A stretch of DNA of 64,000 bases from an uncultured Planctomycetaceae bacterium (GTDB lineage: Bacteria > Planctomycetota > Planctomycetia > Planctomycetales > Planctomycetaceae), in the NCBI GenBank assembly GCA_937916515.1, contig CALFSX010000278.1, positions 1 through 64,000 on the forward strand, read 5' to 3'. The position numbers and the translations under genes were made by a program. The notes below the pieces were generated by a model. The model was not told where the DNA came from. It did not search any database and worked only from the letters and a program-made list of their open reading frames with translations. Positions 9,501-18,814 of this stretch are shown here, one piece after another (within the stretch, counting starts at the first letter, position 1; each line of letters begins with the position of its first letter).

Positions 9501-10295
9501 GGTTCTCATGGTGAAAACGGTGGCCGGATGTTGAAGCCCGGCTTCCATTCAGGGACTCTGCCCAAGCTGTTTCGAAAAATGCGAGCGTTGGAACGTAAGG
9601 AAGTTTCGTATCAGCGATTCAGTAATCGCCGTGCGTTGCGAGAAGCTTTGGAGCATAGCGAACGCGACATTCGCCGATTTGTTACGCGAGATCTTGTGCG
9701 ACTGCTGAAGTATTGCAGCGTTTGGGAAGGCGTAGATCTGGCATGTTCAACGGTTCGAGCAGCTTCCAACAGCATCTTGATCGAACTGGAAGCAAAGTCG
9801 CTTGGCGATTCCCCTGTGCAGATTCTGTTTCAGGAACAAAGCGGCTGGTTGGTCGCCAGCGTGGCCGAACACGGATGGCTGAATTCAGTGACTCCTGAAA
9901 TGACTCACAGCTTCGAAACCGCTTTGCGTGGTTTCTATGTGAAGACCGGCATTGAACTGGTGCGAGAACAGATGGAACGCAATCTGATTGGACCTCATCC
10001 GTACGATGTTTGTAGCCTGGGCCTGGTGATCTGGCCCGACCGTCAGTTTGACCGCGAAATCACGATCGACCTACACCGCCGCCATCAGATCAAGCCGATG
10101 CCTCCCAGCATGGCAGCCAGTTACGGTGTGCAGCCGGTTTCTCGTGAAGCCGTGGTGTTTTCCGAAGTCGGCCTGCGTTGGGCCGATTGGAAACGAGTGT
10201 GGGCGGTTCCCGAAGACAGCGAATCCGCCACCCCGCTACCTTTGGCCTGTATGCAGTCCGCCAGAAGTTCTCTGCTGTCGTCCGGACGCGGGTAA
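6528..10295 (+). CDS. Large multi-segment membrane protein, planctomycete hypothetical
   Basis: 1255 aa with a GTG start (VSTGTLSTKIPEL). The first 550 residues are soluble, Arg/Leu-rich and mainly helical, with no signal peptide, so probably cytosolic. A hydrophobic segment around 555-575 is followed by a spacer of about 120 residues rich in Ala, Glu, Asp and Thr (roughly 575-695). Several further hydrophobic segments follow: PLILLVGFILMAVIHV, PLLIAWVGCQVIPVLL, LVLVVALLLSLAL, and a pair near 880-985 with LPGIFGFLVWEL. The C-terminal 260 residues are soluble again. I recognise no catalytic motif. The acidic spacer between the first two membrane segments would be extracytoplasmic. A structural or scaffold role is possible but not shown. 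Confidence 0.85.
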   Translation: MSTGTLSTKIPELRRAVRQAEDRAFLVEPRVVRRIIREQYGFARLSTRIPHTDVLVAKALDIRSLAHPDELGLEDFSQLPTLSILVAQPEEHELEQLPLQDLMQLTWSRLFHGVIDLQLTLAASDGRLSRARVQETIDQIGQVEFDEAHSVLKSELRLFHPDSHVEAYREFVAIYLQLLRFTPDLLPVWFPSLSDSKRIVSIVGSHFDIEAMFNKTRLYGATSPDLTSGTIKDEDKVSSERRSWSEGVSFKPSARRYAGLLKKRDRWNERGNTVAAGVAAMQAIESATTEDERATALAAAHVDMQSLSQRLHAALNFDETDLDDWQKSLWELLQNSPHGFWNADKKLLYDLQKVCLDHERTIYQVDLVKWVVSRGKRPLRRPLTNVREVMMAKHLASSASRLVSVRLSGAERERLSRLIHAAADLAEEQMRERMRSVVRETILQVGLAPKSIPESVALDKMVEESLDCITERGYLTMGYLRDAISRNDLKLPDLSDPKDLIRGDHLLRSDDRLDVSLDGVYRRGEFYLRWLQVVSSMAFGTRTGRFLTKFLVIPFGGAIVIVEGVQHFVKVLVGSEDTAATSTTESAEAAAETNAGNHLTATDSEAGAATVTEAGAEAGASDSLEVAAIANDDSPVDVDLDGTLLAAGDLLVEGDADQASPINGLAALTDDGQPVDSSADAGNVELTGTPSEYQIPVDEVMGQLELPLILLVGFILMAVIHVDSIRAAFFALLRYGLRVLRTVLYDVPAAIIRMPAIQKFWRSRLFVKVRRHVTNPLLIAWVGCQVIPVLLRLQPQDWRLVLVVALLLSLALNSRLGRDTEELTAEWLANAWHDLRSRFLMALLDWVMDFFKWILNTVERFIYAVDEWLRFHSGETWITVVVKAILGVAWSFVSFLIRIYVNLLIEPTLHPVKHFPVVTVAHKLFLPVILILEHYMRSNLTPYIGLPLAGLVTWFNIAFLPGIFGFLVWELKENWRLYASNRVPTLRPVAIGSHGENGGRMLKPGFHSGTLPKLFRKMRALERKEVSYQRFSNRRALREALEHSERDIRRFVTRDLVRLLKYCSVWEGVDLACSTVRAASNSILIELEAKSLGDSPVQILFQEQSGWLVASVAEHGWLNSVTPEMTHSFETALRGFYVKTGIELVREQMERNLIGPHPYDVCSLGLVIWPDRQFDREITIDLHRRHQIKPMPPSMAASYGVQPVSREAVVFSEVGLRWADWKRVWAVPEDSESATPLPLACMQSARSSLLSSGRG

Positions 10296-10448
10296 GAAAT
10301 AAACTTGTCAGCCACCGATGCACGAGGCAGTCGTTCGTGCACGAGGTGGAATCTGGGATCGTCTGATATTTACCGAATGTCGATTCCCATCACCTTCGCT
10401 ACCGAATTTACTTCGGTGGGAATAGGATTCCGCACGACTTTAATCAAC

Positions 10449-11786
10449 TCAGCCCAGTTTCAAGCTGCCTTTGCTGTCGCCGAGTTCCTTGAGTGGTGCG
10501 CCCATGCGTTCTGACATGGATAGGAACAGGTTGTTCAGCGGCGTTTCTTTTTCGAAGTTGATGACTCGGCCTGTGTCCAACGTGCCTGCACCTTTGCCGG
10601 CCAGGATGATGGGCAGGTCGTCGTGAGCGTGTCGATTGCCGTCCGAAATTGCGCTGCCGTACAGAATCATGCTGTTGTCCAGCAGGTTGCCCTGGCCTTC
10701 TTTGACCTGCTTCATGCGAGTCAGAAAACCGGAGAACTGATCGACCAGATATTTGTCGATGCGAGCAATCTGCTCTTTCTTTTCCTTGTCGTCGCGATGA
10801 TGTGACAATTCGTGATGGCCGCTTTTAACTTCAACTTCGCGATAGGTGCGGTTGCATCCGGCGTCACCCACCATAAAGGTTATGATTCTTGTTGAATCCG
10901 TTTGGAAGGCCAGAATCATGATGTCGTACATCAAACGCAGATGTTCTGTCAGTTCTGCAGGCACGCCGTCCGGAAGGTTCATTTCCGGAATTTCGGTTGG
11001 TCGCAAATGGTTGGCTCGATCGATTCGTTGTTCGATTTCACGAACGCTGGTGAAATATTCGTCCAGCTTCTGGCGATCAGTGCCGCCCAGTTGTCCGTTA
11101 AGTCGCTTGGCGTCATCGGAAACGAAGTCCAGAATGCTCTTGCGGAACTTGTTGCGTCTTTCTGCTGAAGCGGCGGCTTCAGGATTTCCAAACAGGCGTT
11201 CGAAGGCCAGTCGAGGATTGATTTCCTTGGCGGTGGGTGTGTTGGGAGCCTTCCAGCTGACGTTGGTGGAATACGCACAGCTGTATCCTGAATCGCAGCT
11301 GCCAGCGTTGCGACGGCGTTCAATACCGATTTCCAGGGAAGGCAGTCGAGTTTGATCGCCAATGCGTTTGGCAATCGCCTGGTCGATGGACACGCCTACT
11401 TCGATGTCGGCACCGGACGTTTTTCTTGGCTGAGCGCCCGTCAAAAACGCGCTGGCGTTTCGGGCGTGGTCTCCACCGCCATCACCGTTGGCTCGCGCGT
11501 GGTGCTGAGTGAGCCCACCCAGCAGCAACAGGTCGTTGCGGTGTTCTTCCAGCGACTGCATCGACGAGTTGAATTTGAAGTCGCGGCCTTCACCTTCCGG
11601 CTTCCACTGGTCCATAATGGCACCGTTGGGGAAGAAGATGCAGGCCATGCGGTTGGGGGCAGTTGCATCTGCAGCCAACGGAGCCGCTGAAGCGGCTGGC
11701 ACCATGGCGTCCAACAACGGAAGTGCAATGGCCGTGTGAACTCCGCCGCGTAGAACTGTGCGACGATTTAGTTGAAGAGAGCTCAT
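10449..11786 (-). CDS. DUF1552 family secreted protein
   Basis: Recognised by the N-terminus (LNRRTVLRGGVHTAIALPLL, a Tat-like RR motif plus hydrophobic core) and the family stretch RMACIFFPNGAIMDQWKPEG, then LLLLGGLTQHHA and GGGDHARNASAFLTG. DUF1552 proteins are usually encoded beside DUF1592/1588/1585 cytochrome-type proteins in planctomycetes, as here: the partner ends at 11935, 149 bp upstream on the same strand. The biochemical role is unknown; the conserved His and Asp clusters (QHHARANGDGGGDHA, SGHHELSHHRDDK) suggest metal binding, which is my inference. Length 445 aa is typical. Export by Tat is likely but the motif is not perfect. Confidence 0.9.
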   Translation of the reverse strand: MSSLQLNRRTVLRGGVHTAIALPLLDAMVPAASAAPLAADATAPNRMACIFFPNGAIMDQWKPEGEGRDFKFNSSMQSLEEHRNDLLLLGGLTQHHARANGDGGGDHARNASAFLTGAQPRKTSGADIEVGVSIDQAIAKRIGDQTRLPSLEIGIERRRNAGSCDSGYSCAYSTNVSWKAPNTPTAKEINPRLAFERLFGNPEAAASAERRNKFRKSILDFVSDDAKRLNGQLGGTDRQKLDEYFTSVREIEQRIDRANHLRPTEIPEMNLPDGVPAELTEHLRLMYDIMILAFQTDSTRIITFMVGDAGCNRTYREVEVKSGHHELSHHRDDKEKKEQIARIDKYLVDQFSGFLTRMKQVKEGQGNLLDNSMILYGSAISDGNRHAHDDLPIILAGKGAGTLDTGRVINFEKETPLNNLFLSMSERMGAPLKELGDSKGSLKLG

Positions 11787-11934
11787 TGTGAAGCTTTCTG
11801 AATTTCTTTTGTAGTTGCGAACCGAAGAGGATTCGGCCAGCCGAAAATTGGCTGCGGGTAGGTCAACGTCTTTAATTATAGCGGTTTTTTGCTCAGAACA
11901 AGATAGTCGAACATTCAGAATCCGGTTCTGATCG

Positions 11935-14823
11935 TCAATTCTGTGCTGCCTGCTTCTTTAGGAACGGATCTGACAGCACAATCCCTTCAATCAGTGCAGA
12001 AAAACGCTGGTTTCTTTCCTTCATCAGTGTGAGGCATTTGTCGATCGTACACTTGTCGTAGTACTCCGCACCTCGCCCGATGGAGTAAACAAGCATCTTT
12101 TCGGCGACCGTTCGGAAGAACTGCTCGCGACGATTTTGCACGATTTTGACAAGTTCCAGCGGACTGTTGAAGATTTCACCGGAAGGCAGGCTGCCGGAAG
12201 CATCAATGTTTCGCCCCTCTTCTTTGTCTCGCCACTTGCCGATTGCGTCGAAGTTTTCGAGCCCCAGACCCAGCGGGTCCATTAATTTATGGCACGCCGC
12301 GCATCCGGGGTCTTCGCGATGTTTGGCCAGTTGTTCGCGCAAAGTTGCGTCGGGAGACAGCTTTTCGGTTTCTTCCAGAGTGGGAACTCCCGGCGGCGGC
12401 GGCGGTGGAGCGTCTCCAAAAATGTTTTCCATAATCCACTTGCCGCGTTTAACGGGACTGGTGCGGCCAGGGTTTGACGTGAGCGTAAGAATGCTGGCAT
12501 GAGTCAGCACGCCGGATCGATTGGTGCCAGCCAATGACACTCGTTCAAACTTGTCTTCGTTGACTCCGGAAATGCCATAGTGTTCCGCCAGGCGTTTGTT
12601 CACAAAAGTGAAATCGGCAGACAGCAGTTCTTCAATGCTGCGGTCTTCACGCATTACGGTTTGAAAGAGCATTTCCGTTTCTTTCCGCATGTCAGCACGC
12701 AGATTGTCGTTGAATGACTTGAAGATATCTGTGTCGGGAGTCACGTCGTCCAGGTTGCGAAGATTCAACCATTGCGAGGCGAAGTTGCTGACAAGTGCGT
12801 TTGATTTGTCATTTGCCAGCATACGCTTAATCTGCTGTCGCAGCGTGTCTGGTTGAGTGAGCTTGTTCTGCTTCGCAAGAGCGAACAGTTCGTCGTCCGG
12901 CATACTGCTCCACAGAAAGTACGACAGGCGAGAAGCGATTTCGTAATCGTCCAGCGAGCGTTCTGCTTCACCGTCTGATGGTTCTTTTTCCAGACGAAAC
13001 AGGAATTCAGGGGCCACCAAAATGGCCTGCAGAGCCAGCGAAATTCCGGCTTCGTAAGTTTCGCCCATATCGTTAACGGCAGACTGAACAAGATTTCCAT
13101 AGCGGAAAACTTCAGCGGTTGTCACTGGTCTGCGAAATGCTTTTTCCATAATTGGCTGCAGCACTTTTTGAGCTGCATCCAGAACGCTTAATTCGTTGCC
13201 TGGCGTAGCCGTGACAAATCGTAGATGGATTTCAGAACGCTTCGGAACGCCTCCGTGAAGTGGCCCAAACAAAGCGATCGACTTCACCAGAATATTGCGG
13301 TCGCGGTGGCCTTCCGGGCCTTCCGGGAAGGTTTTGTCGTTCAGAAACGCAACCGCGATTGACTTTGTTCCGGCTTCCAGAGTGACCGGAATTGTAAAGT
13401 CTTCGTACTTGTGATGCTGCTGAACTTCTCGTTCGCCGTTGGCCACGCTATCCACTTTTATAGCGAACTTCGCCTTTTCGTCACCCGCCTGGTCGGCTCG
13501 GACGACGGTTCTTATTTCGTAGTCCCCGGTGGCCGGAACATCAAATTGGGCGATCGCTTCGCCGCTGGTGTAAAGTGAAACCGGATCATCCGACTTGCGT
13601 TTTTGTTGCAGAGTCGATGTCAGTTCGCCGCGGTTTGCCGGTATGAGAATCGGCTTGGAAAAATCGCGGCTGTCCACGACGGCGTTAGCGACTTCTTCTG
13701 CAGCGTTCAGGTACTTTTCCAGCAGCAGGGGCGGCAACGACAGCACGTCGCCGATGTTGTCGAAGCCTTCTCCGACGTCGTCAGCGGGAAAGTCGTCGGC
13801 GGGAGTGATTTTGATGCCAAACAGATCCTGAATCGTGTTGTTGTATTCGGCTTTGTTCAGTCGCTGAACGGTGGATCGGCCCGGGTTGTAAACGATTTCG
13901 CAGTCGAAGCTGAACAGTTCGTCGTGCAGAAGTTCGGCGATCGATTCCTGTTCTTCAAGCTTGGGTTGAGGATCGTAGTCGGACGGCGGCATGGCTCCGG
14001 AATTGATCATCCGAAAAATGCGTTCCCACTTTTTGCGTTCGGTTAAAAGCTGTTCGCCCGAAGTCAGCCTGGCAATGTTGATGCCCGCTTCTTCGGAATC
14101 CGGACCGTGGCAATCGGCACAGTATTGGTTCAGATAGGGCAGGATTTTTTCGTCCAGATGCTTCTGGCTGGCAATCGCCTGTTGCTGTTTGCGTTTTTCG
14201 CGTTCCTGAGCGGCAATCTGTTCCGGCGATAATGCGGGGGAGCGGTTTGGCAGGCTGGCCAAAGTGTGCTGCGGACGATCTGGCCTGTTGTCATCAGCGC
14301 CGCTGTTATCATTCGCGGCGACCACATTGGAAATGTCAGGTTGCGATGACTGGGAATCACTGGCCGTGGCAGAATCGAAGCCGCCGCTGAAAAACGACCA
14401 GCCGATTCCTCCAACAATCGCGACGGCAACTGCAGTGCCGACGCCAATCCACATCGGGTTGATGGCAGCACTTTTGGTCGCAGGCTTCGCGGATGAACTG
14501 TTAAGTCTTCGGCGAGCCGTTCGCTGAATGCGGCGAAGTTCTGAAGGCGATGGTGCTGCAGCCGCTTTGCTGGCGGAAGCTGTTTGCGCGGTGGAGGCTG
14601 CAGACCTTGCGGGGCTGGCTTTTGCTGTTGGCTGAGTTCGCTTTGGCGTTGAATCGGCTGGATTAGTGCTGGTGGCAGGCGCAACGGCGTTCAGACGGAT
14701 TTTCTGATCGCAGCCAGCGTTTGGGCAGGTGGCGATCTTTCCGAGAAATTTGTTGTTCACCCGAAAACGAAAGCCGCATGCCGGGCAGGTAAAGGCGGAT
14801 GTGGGGCTCATGGGGAGGGGCAC
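11935..14823 (-). CDS. DUF1592/DUF1588/DUF1585 protein with heme-type CxxCH motifs and N-terminal zinc ribbon
   Basis: 962 aa. Order: zinc ribbon (TCPACGF...TCPNAGC, residues 12-38); Ala/Pro/Thr-rich linker; one membrane segment (WIGVGTAVAVAIVGGIGWSFF, about 124-145); a planctomycete cytochrome-like motif YCADCHG (about 230); DUF1587 (GRSTVQRLNKAEYNNTIQDL); a carbohydrate-binding-like insertion; DUF1595; DUF1592 (YEIASRLSYFLWSSMPDDEL); DUF1588 (GVLTHASILTLTSNPGRTSP); and DUF1585 (CAACHKLMDPLGLGLENFD). The ribbon would be cytosolic and the rest outside the inner membrane. Two CxxCH motifs imply covalent heme, so an electron-transfer role is likely. It is followed by its usual partner DUF1552, probably in one transcript. 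The ribbon-TM fusion to this family is the odd feature. Confidence 0.93.
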   Translation of the reverse strand: MPLPMSPTSAFTCPACGFRFRVNNKFLGKIATCPNAGCDQKIRLNAVAPATSTNPADSTPKRTQPTAKASPARSAASTAQTASASKAAAAPSPSELRRIQRTARRRLNSSSAKPATKSAAINPMWIGVGTAVAVAIVGGIGWSFFSGGFDSATASDSQSSQPDISNVVAANDNSGADDNRPDRPQHTLASLPNRSPALSPEQIAAQEREKRKQQQAIASQKHLDEKILPYLNQYCADCHGPDSEEAGINIARLTSGEQLLTERKKWERIFRMINSGAMPPSDYDPQPKLEEQESIAELLHDELFSFDCEIVYNPGRSTVQRLNKAEYNNTIQDLFGIKITPADDFPADDVGEGFDNIGDVLSLPPLLLEKYLNAAEEVANAVVDSRDFSKPILIPANRGELTSTLQQKRKSDDPVSLYTSGEAIAQFDVPATGDYEIRTVVRADQAGDEKAKFAIKVDSVANGEREVQQHHKYEDFTIPVTLEAGTKSIAVAFLNDKTFPEGPEGHRDRNILVKSIALFGPLHGGVPKRSEIHLRFVTATPGNELSVLDAAQKVLQPIMEKAFRRPVTTAEVFRYGNLVQSAVNDMGETYEAGISLALQAILVAPEFLFRLEKEPSDGEAERSLDDYEIASRLSYFLWSSMPDDELFALAKQNKLTQPDTLRQQIKRMLANDKSNALVSNFASQWLNLRNLDDVTPDTDIFKSFNDNLRADMRKETEMLFQTVMREDRSIEELLSADFTFVNKRLAEHYGISGVNEDKFERVSLAGTNRSGVLTHASILTLTSNPGRTSPVKRGKWIMENIFGDAPPPPPPGVPTLEETEKLSPDATLREQLAKHREDPGCAACHKLMDPLGLGLENFDAIGKWRDKEEGRNIDASGSLPSGEIFNSPLELVKIVQNRREQFFRTVAEKMLVYSIGRGAEYYDKCTIDKCLTLMKERNQRFSALIEGIVLSDPFLKKQAAQN

Positions 14824-15375
14824 TTGAGATGGCGGGAAGATATGCAGCAGTCGGTACTCATTAAACAGTGTAGCTCCGATTTGGCGCCGGGGAAGGTACC
14901 AGTGTTTGCGAAGAGTCCGACTTTTGCCCTGTTTTTTCGCCTTAGGTACAGATATTCAGTCATTGCCGGAGCTCAGCCCAATTCGCACGTCAGAGACGTC
15001 AGGAGTTCTGCGTCGCACACGTTTTTTGCTCCAAACTTCAACATTTCAGATTCTTACTCAAAAAAGGTACGTGCCCGGTGCGAGCACCTTTTTCGTAGCG
15101 ACAACGGAGCGGTTCGACGATTGAAACATCCCGCGTCATGCCCCGTCCCGCGCCACGGGGTCAGGTACGAAGCCATTCTTAGGCGTACAGGCGAACGACT
15201 GTACCGTAATTTGTGGCGATTGATTTTTTTGAGTTTTGCTGCAAAGACGCCGCTGTTCACTCGATCTGCGTGAATTCTAAAGATCGCGACTGTATGGTTT
15301 TGAAGTAGCGATCCCACATCTGAATTGGGCGAACTGTGTTTGTTCGTGTTTATCCTGTTGTTGAAAGGAAAGTCC
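14824..15375. other. Spacer between divergent genes
   Basis: About 550 bases between the DUF1592 gene (minus) and the DUF1579 gene (plus). It holds family A copy 4 (15051-15182) and presumably both promoters. No further gene is supported; the 149-aa plus frame starting at 14824 is partly repeat translation. Confidence 0.4.
15051..15182 (+). repeat. Family A dispersed repeat, copy 4 (diverged right half)
   Basis: Contains TTCTTACTCAAAAAAGG, the GTGCGAGCACC block and CGTAGCGACAACGGAGCGG. Its 3' end has decayed from the canonical hairpin to GAAGCCATTCTTAG, so it looks like an old copy. Confidence 0.75.
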
Positions 15376-15957
15376 ATGCTTCGTCTTTTGTTATCGGTTG
15401 TTGTGTGTGGTCTGGCATGCTGTGGTAACTTTGCAGCGGCTCAACCGCCCGAAAATTCGGCTGGAACTAAAGAACACGAATGGCTGCAGCAATTTGTTGG
15501 CGAATGGAAAACAGCTTCAGAAGCGTCCATGGGGCCTGATCAACCGGAAATGAAATGCACGGGCAGCATGAACTGTCGCATGTTGGGCAAATTCTGGATC
15601 GTTAATGAAATGAAAGCCGACATCATGGGAAGCACCATGAACGGCGTGCAGACGATTGGCTACGATTCTAGTAGCAAGAAGTATGTTGGAACCTGGGTCG
15701 ACAACATGATGGATCATATGTGGCGTTACGAAGGCTCTGTTGACGAATCCGGCAAGACACTGACTCTGGAAGCCGAAGGCCCCAACTTCATGGCGGCTGG
15801 CAAGATGACGAAGTTCCGCGATGCGTATGAATTCAAGTCTGCCGACCACATTGTCGCCACTTCTTCGATGCTGACTGAAGATGGCAAATGGGTTGTCTTT
15901 ATGACAGGCCAGGTAATTCGCAACCCAAATGCCGAAGCAGCGGCAAAGGCAAACTAA
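15376..15957 (+). CDS. Secreted DUF1579 family protein
   Basis: The track starts at 15325, but the ATG at 15376 is better: it is preceded by a purine-rich GAAAGGAAAG and begins a clean signal peptide (MLRLLLSVVVCGLACCGNFAAA). The mature part has DUF1579 features: EHEWLQQFVGEWKTASEASM, then a beta-rich barrel pattern with GSMNCRMLGKFWIVNEM and MNGVQTIGYDSSSKKYVGTW. Members are small lipocalin-like beta-barrels of unknown ligand. 193 aa. It stands alone between divergent genes and repeats. Confidence 0.85.
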   Translation: MLRLLLSVVVCGLACCGNFAAAQPPENSAGTKEHEWLQQFVGEWKTASEASMGPDQPEMKCTGSMNCRMLGKFWIVNEMKADIMGSTMNGVQTIGYDSSSKKYVGTWVDNMMDHMWRYEGSVDESGKTLTLEAEGPNFMAAGKMTKFRDAYEFKSADHIVATSSMLTEDGKWVVFMTGQVIRNPNAEAAAKAN

Positions 15958-15963
15958 GGAATT

Positions 15964-16367
15964 GTCCAGAATTAGTATCCCTGATTGACAGTAATGCGCA
16001 ACTTCACGAAGGCCATTCCATGGTGTTTAGAAGGAATCGGGATTGGGCAAGTTCTGTTGTTACAGTCGCGGAGCGACGGCATGCGATAGCCTCGGACTTC
16101 AGTCCGAGGTTGCCAGATGGTTTCCAGGAAAGTCGCGGAGCGACGGCATGCGGAAAAGCCACATGTCGCCGCTCTGCGGCTTATCATTCGTCTCACGGCA
16201 GCCAACCTCGGGTTAAAACCCGAGGCTATCATATGCCGTCGCTCCGAGACTCACCTGTCGCAACGTGCAACGACGCTGGAAGAAAACAAGTAGTGTTTTG
16301 AGCCTCGACGTCACGCCCAATTCCAGCGAATTTCATGACTCAGGACTCGCGATCTAATTTCGGGACT
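15964..16367. mobile_element. Family B MITE-like element, copy 1, with nested family C
   Basis: Left end GTCCAGAATTAGTATCCC matches the complement of the right end GATCTAATTTCGGGAC as imperfect terminal inverted repeats. The outer parts align well with the element at 31925, including AAGGCCATTCCAT, CTCACCTGTCGCAA-GTGCAACGACGCTGGA and the ATCTAATTTCGGG end. This copy is about 175 bp longer because family C sits where copy 2 has only a short hairpin. It encodes nothing convincing. Confidence 0.8.
16065..16250. repeat. Family C inverted-repeat element nested in family B
   Basis: Arms of about 31 bp: GTCGCGGAGCGACGGCATGC (continuing GATAGCCTCGG) pairs with the complement of CCGAGGCTATCATATGCCGT (continuing CGCTCCGAGAC), with only a few mismatches. 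A third partial copy of the arm lies at about 16132-16153. Internal hairpins CCTCGGACTTCAGTCCGAGG and CCTCGGGTTAAAACCCGAGG are perfect. Confidence 0.8.
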
Positions 16368-16616
16368 GCTTTTAAGCGCCGTCGGAATCGTCCGTATGAT
16401 GGGCGGGAAGATGCTGCCACAAAAACAATTCTTCGTTCCGAGACTGCTGTGTTCTATCACGCGGCGAACCGGCAGGTTTTCGGTGGGTCTTTCAAGCCTG
16501 AACGCTTACGTGTTGACCGCAGGCGTTTTGTCAGGTCCAATTCCTGCCCCCCAGCTTCATTTATCTGAGGTTTGGCCGTTTTTTCGTTCGCTGACGCCTG
16601 CCAGGCTATTAATTTC

Positions 16617-18683
16617 ATGACCAGTCGAAAAATTCTTGTCACTTCGGCTCTGCCGTACGCTAATGGCCATATTCATATTGGGCATTTGGTTGAGTACATT
16701 CAGACCGATATCTGGGTTCGCTTTCAAAAGCTGCGAGGTCACCGGTGTATCTACGTGTGCGCCGACGACACTCATGGCACGGCCATTATGATTCGAGCTC
16801 GCAAAGAAGGCCGCAGCGAAGAAGAAGTCATTGCCGATATGCGCGAAGCTCACATTCGAGACTTCGCCGCCTTTGATGTGGAATTCGACAATTACGGCAG
16901 CACCAACAGCGAAGAAAATCGTCAGTACTGCCACCGTATGTGGTCAGAAATCCGCAAAGCGGGACTGGTCAAAGAGAAAGACGTTGAGCAACTTTACGAC
17001 CCAGTGGCTGGCACCTTTCTGGCCGACCGCTTTGTTCGTGGAACGTGCCCGAAATGTAAATCGCCCGATCAACCTGGCGACAACTGCAGCAAGTGCGGCA
17101 CCACGTACACTCCGGCGGAACTGATCGATCCGAAAAGCGAGCATTCCGGAGCAACGCCGGAAATTCGAGTCGCGAAGCATCTGTTTATTGAGCTGGAAAA
17201 AATTCACTCGTTCCTGAACGAATGGACTCAATCGGGCGAACACCTGCAGCCGGAAGTGGCCAACTACTTGAAGGGGCATTTTCTGGGCGACGATTTGCGG
17301 GACTGGGATATTTCACGCCCGGCCCCGTACTTCGGCTTTGAAATTCCCGATAGTCCCGGCAATTACTGGTACGTTTGGTTCGACGCGCCGATCGGCTATA
17401 TCGCTTCCACAACTCAATGGTGCAACAACAATGGCGAAAACGTTGACGATTGGTGGAACGCAGATTCGGATGCCGAAATTCACCACTTCATCGGCAAAGA
17501 CATCACATATTTTCATACACTGTTCTGGCCGGGAATGTTGAAGACGGCTGGCTGCAAGCTTCCTGAAAAAGTACACATCCACGGCTTCTTAACTGTCGCC
17601 GGTGAAAAGATGAGCAAGTCGAAGGGCACCTTCGTCATGGCTTCTACGTATGCAAAGCATCTGCCTTCCGGCGTGCTGCGATATTATTACGCCAGCAAAC
17701 TGGGATCCGGTTTGGACGACATCGATCTGAATCTGGAAGAGTTCGTTGCCAAGATCAATTCAGACCTTGTCGGCAAGGTTGTGAACCTCGCTTCTCGGTC
17801 TGCGAAGTTTGTTTCCGGAGCGACACTAAGCGAAGCCTACCCAGACGACGGCGGCCTGTTTGCAGCAGCAGCAGCCAAAGGCGAAGAACTGGCGGCCCTG
17901 TACGAAGCCTGCAATTACAACGCGGCAATGCGAGAAATTATGGCGTTGGCCGACAAAGCCAATAAGTACGTGGAAGATACGGAGCCGTGGGTTCTGCGAA
18001 AGGACCCAACCAAGGCCGACGAATTGCGAGATGCCTGCACGGTCGCCTTAAATCTGTTTCGGCAGATCGTGGTGTATCTTGCTCCCGTGCTTCCCGAACT
18101 GGCAAAGCAAACAGAAGCTTTGCTGAACAAGCCCATTTCCAGTTGGGACGAAAGTCAATCACCGTTGACCGGAACTTCGGTCAGCGAATTTCATCACCTT
18201 ATGAAGCGAATAGACGACAAACAGGTTCAACAAATGATCGAAGAAAGCAAAGAAGATAACGCCGCCGATGCTGGCGAAACAGCGGCTGTTGAGTTTCACG
18301 CAGCGGATACCTGGAAGGATGCCGGCGATGCTCTTGGTAACGAACCACTTGCCGAAGAATGCACGATCGACGACTTTGTGAAGGTCGATCTGCGAGTGGC
18401 CAGAATTATCGAAGCCAACCATGTGGAAGGTGCTAACAAGTTGCTGCAACTGACCCTGTCTCTGGGCGGCGGAGAAACTCGAAACGTATTTGCCGGTATC
18501 AAAGCCGCTTACGATCCGGAAACTCTGGTCGGTCGTCTGGTGATTTGTGTTGCCAACCTAAAGCCACGTCAGATGAAGTTTGGTCTGAGCCAGGGAATGG
18601 TCTGTGCCAGCGGCGGTGGCGGCAAAGAAGTGTTCCTGCTAAGCCCCGACGATGGAGCCGTGCCCGGCCAGCGAGTTCACTAA
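16617..18683 (+). CDS. metG: Methionyl-tRNA synthetase
   Basis: This cytosolic enzyme charges tRNA-Met. The class I HIGH motif is HIHIGH in [25 protein letters not shown] is present as [12 protein letters not shown] zinc knuckle CPKC...CSKC lies near residues 144-160, as in MetG1-type enzymes. The C-terminal 100 residues form the EMAPII/Trbp111-like tRNA-binding domain ([20 protein letters not shown], ending [11 protein letters not shown]), used for dimerisation and tRNA binding. The track begins at 16572; I choose 16617 ([17 protein letters not shown]), giving 688 aa, because family members begin a few residues before the first beta-strand. It appears monocistronic. Confidence 0.96.
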   Translation: MTSRKILVTSALPYANGHIHIGHLVEYIQTDIWVRFQKLRGHRCIYVCADDTHGTAIMIRARKEGRSEEEVIADMREAHIRDFAAFDVEFDNYGSTNSEENRQYCHRMWSEIRKAGLVKEKDVEQLYDPVAGTFLADRFVRGTCPKCKSPDQPGDNCSKCGTTYTPAELIDPKSEHSGATPEIRVAKHLFIELEKIHSFLNEWTQSGEHLQPEVANYLKGHFLGDDLRDWDISRPAPYFGFEIPDSPGNYWYVWFDAPIGYIASTTQWCNNNGENVDDWWNADSDAEIHHFIGKDITYFHTLFWPGMLKTAGCKLPEKVHIHGFLTVAGEKMSKSKGTFVMASTYAKHLPSGVLRYYYASKLGSGLDDIDLNLEEFVAKINSDLVGKVVNLASRSAKFVSGATLSEAYPDDGGLFAAAAAKGEELAALYEACNYNAAMREIMALADKANKYVEDTEPWVLRKDPTKADELRDACTVALNLFRQIVVYLAPVLPELAKQTEALLNKPISSWDESQSPLTGTSVSEFHHLMKRIDDKQVQQMIEESKEDNAADAGETAAVEFHAADTWKDAGDALGNEPLAEECTIDDFVKVDLRVARIIEANHVEGANKLLQLTLSLGGGETRNVFAGIKAAYDPETLVGRLVICVANLKPRQMKFGLSQGMVCASGGGGKEVFLLSPDDGAVPGQRVH

Positions 18684-18742
18684 AACAGCTGGGTGGCATA
18701 CATGCTTGCAGCAAAAGCCTTGGAGATTCTTGAAGCTGGTGT

Positions 18743-18761
18743 CCGGGGACTCCGTCCCCGG
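18743..18761 (+). terminator. Hairpin downstream of metG
   Basis: CCGGGGAC-TCC-GTCCCCGG forms a perfect 8-bp GC stem 60 bases after the metG stop. There is no T tract; it may be part of the repeat-rich spacer rather than a terminator. Confidence 0.35.
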
Positions 18762-18814
18762 CAGTGAGCCGTCGTCCCCTCGGGACTATGCACAGCGTGG
18801 ATCAAGCACAGGAA

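Noticed and set aside
15964-16367. Possible CRISPR array because of repeated GTCGCGGAGCGACGGCATG
   Set aside because: Repeats are inverted and irregularly spaced, without unique spacers of constant length and with no cas genes.
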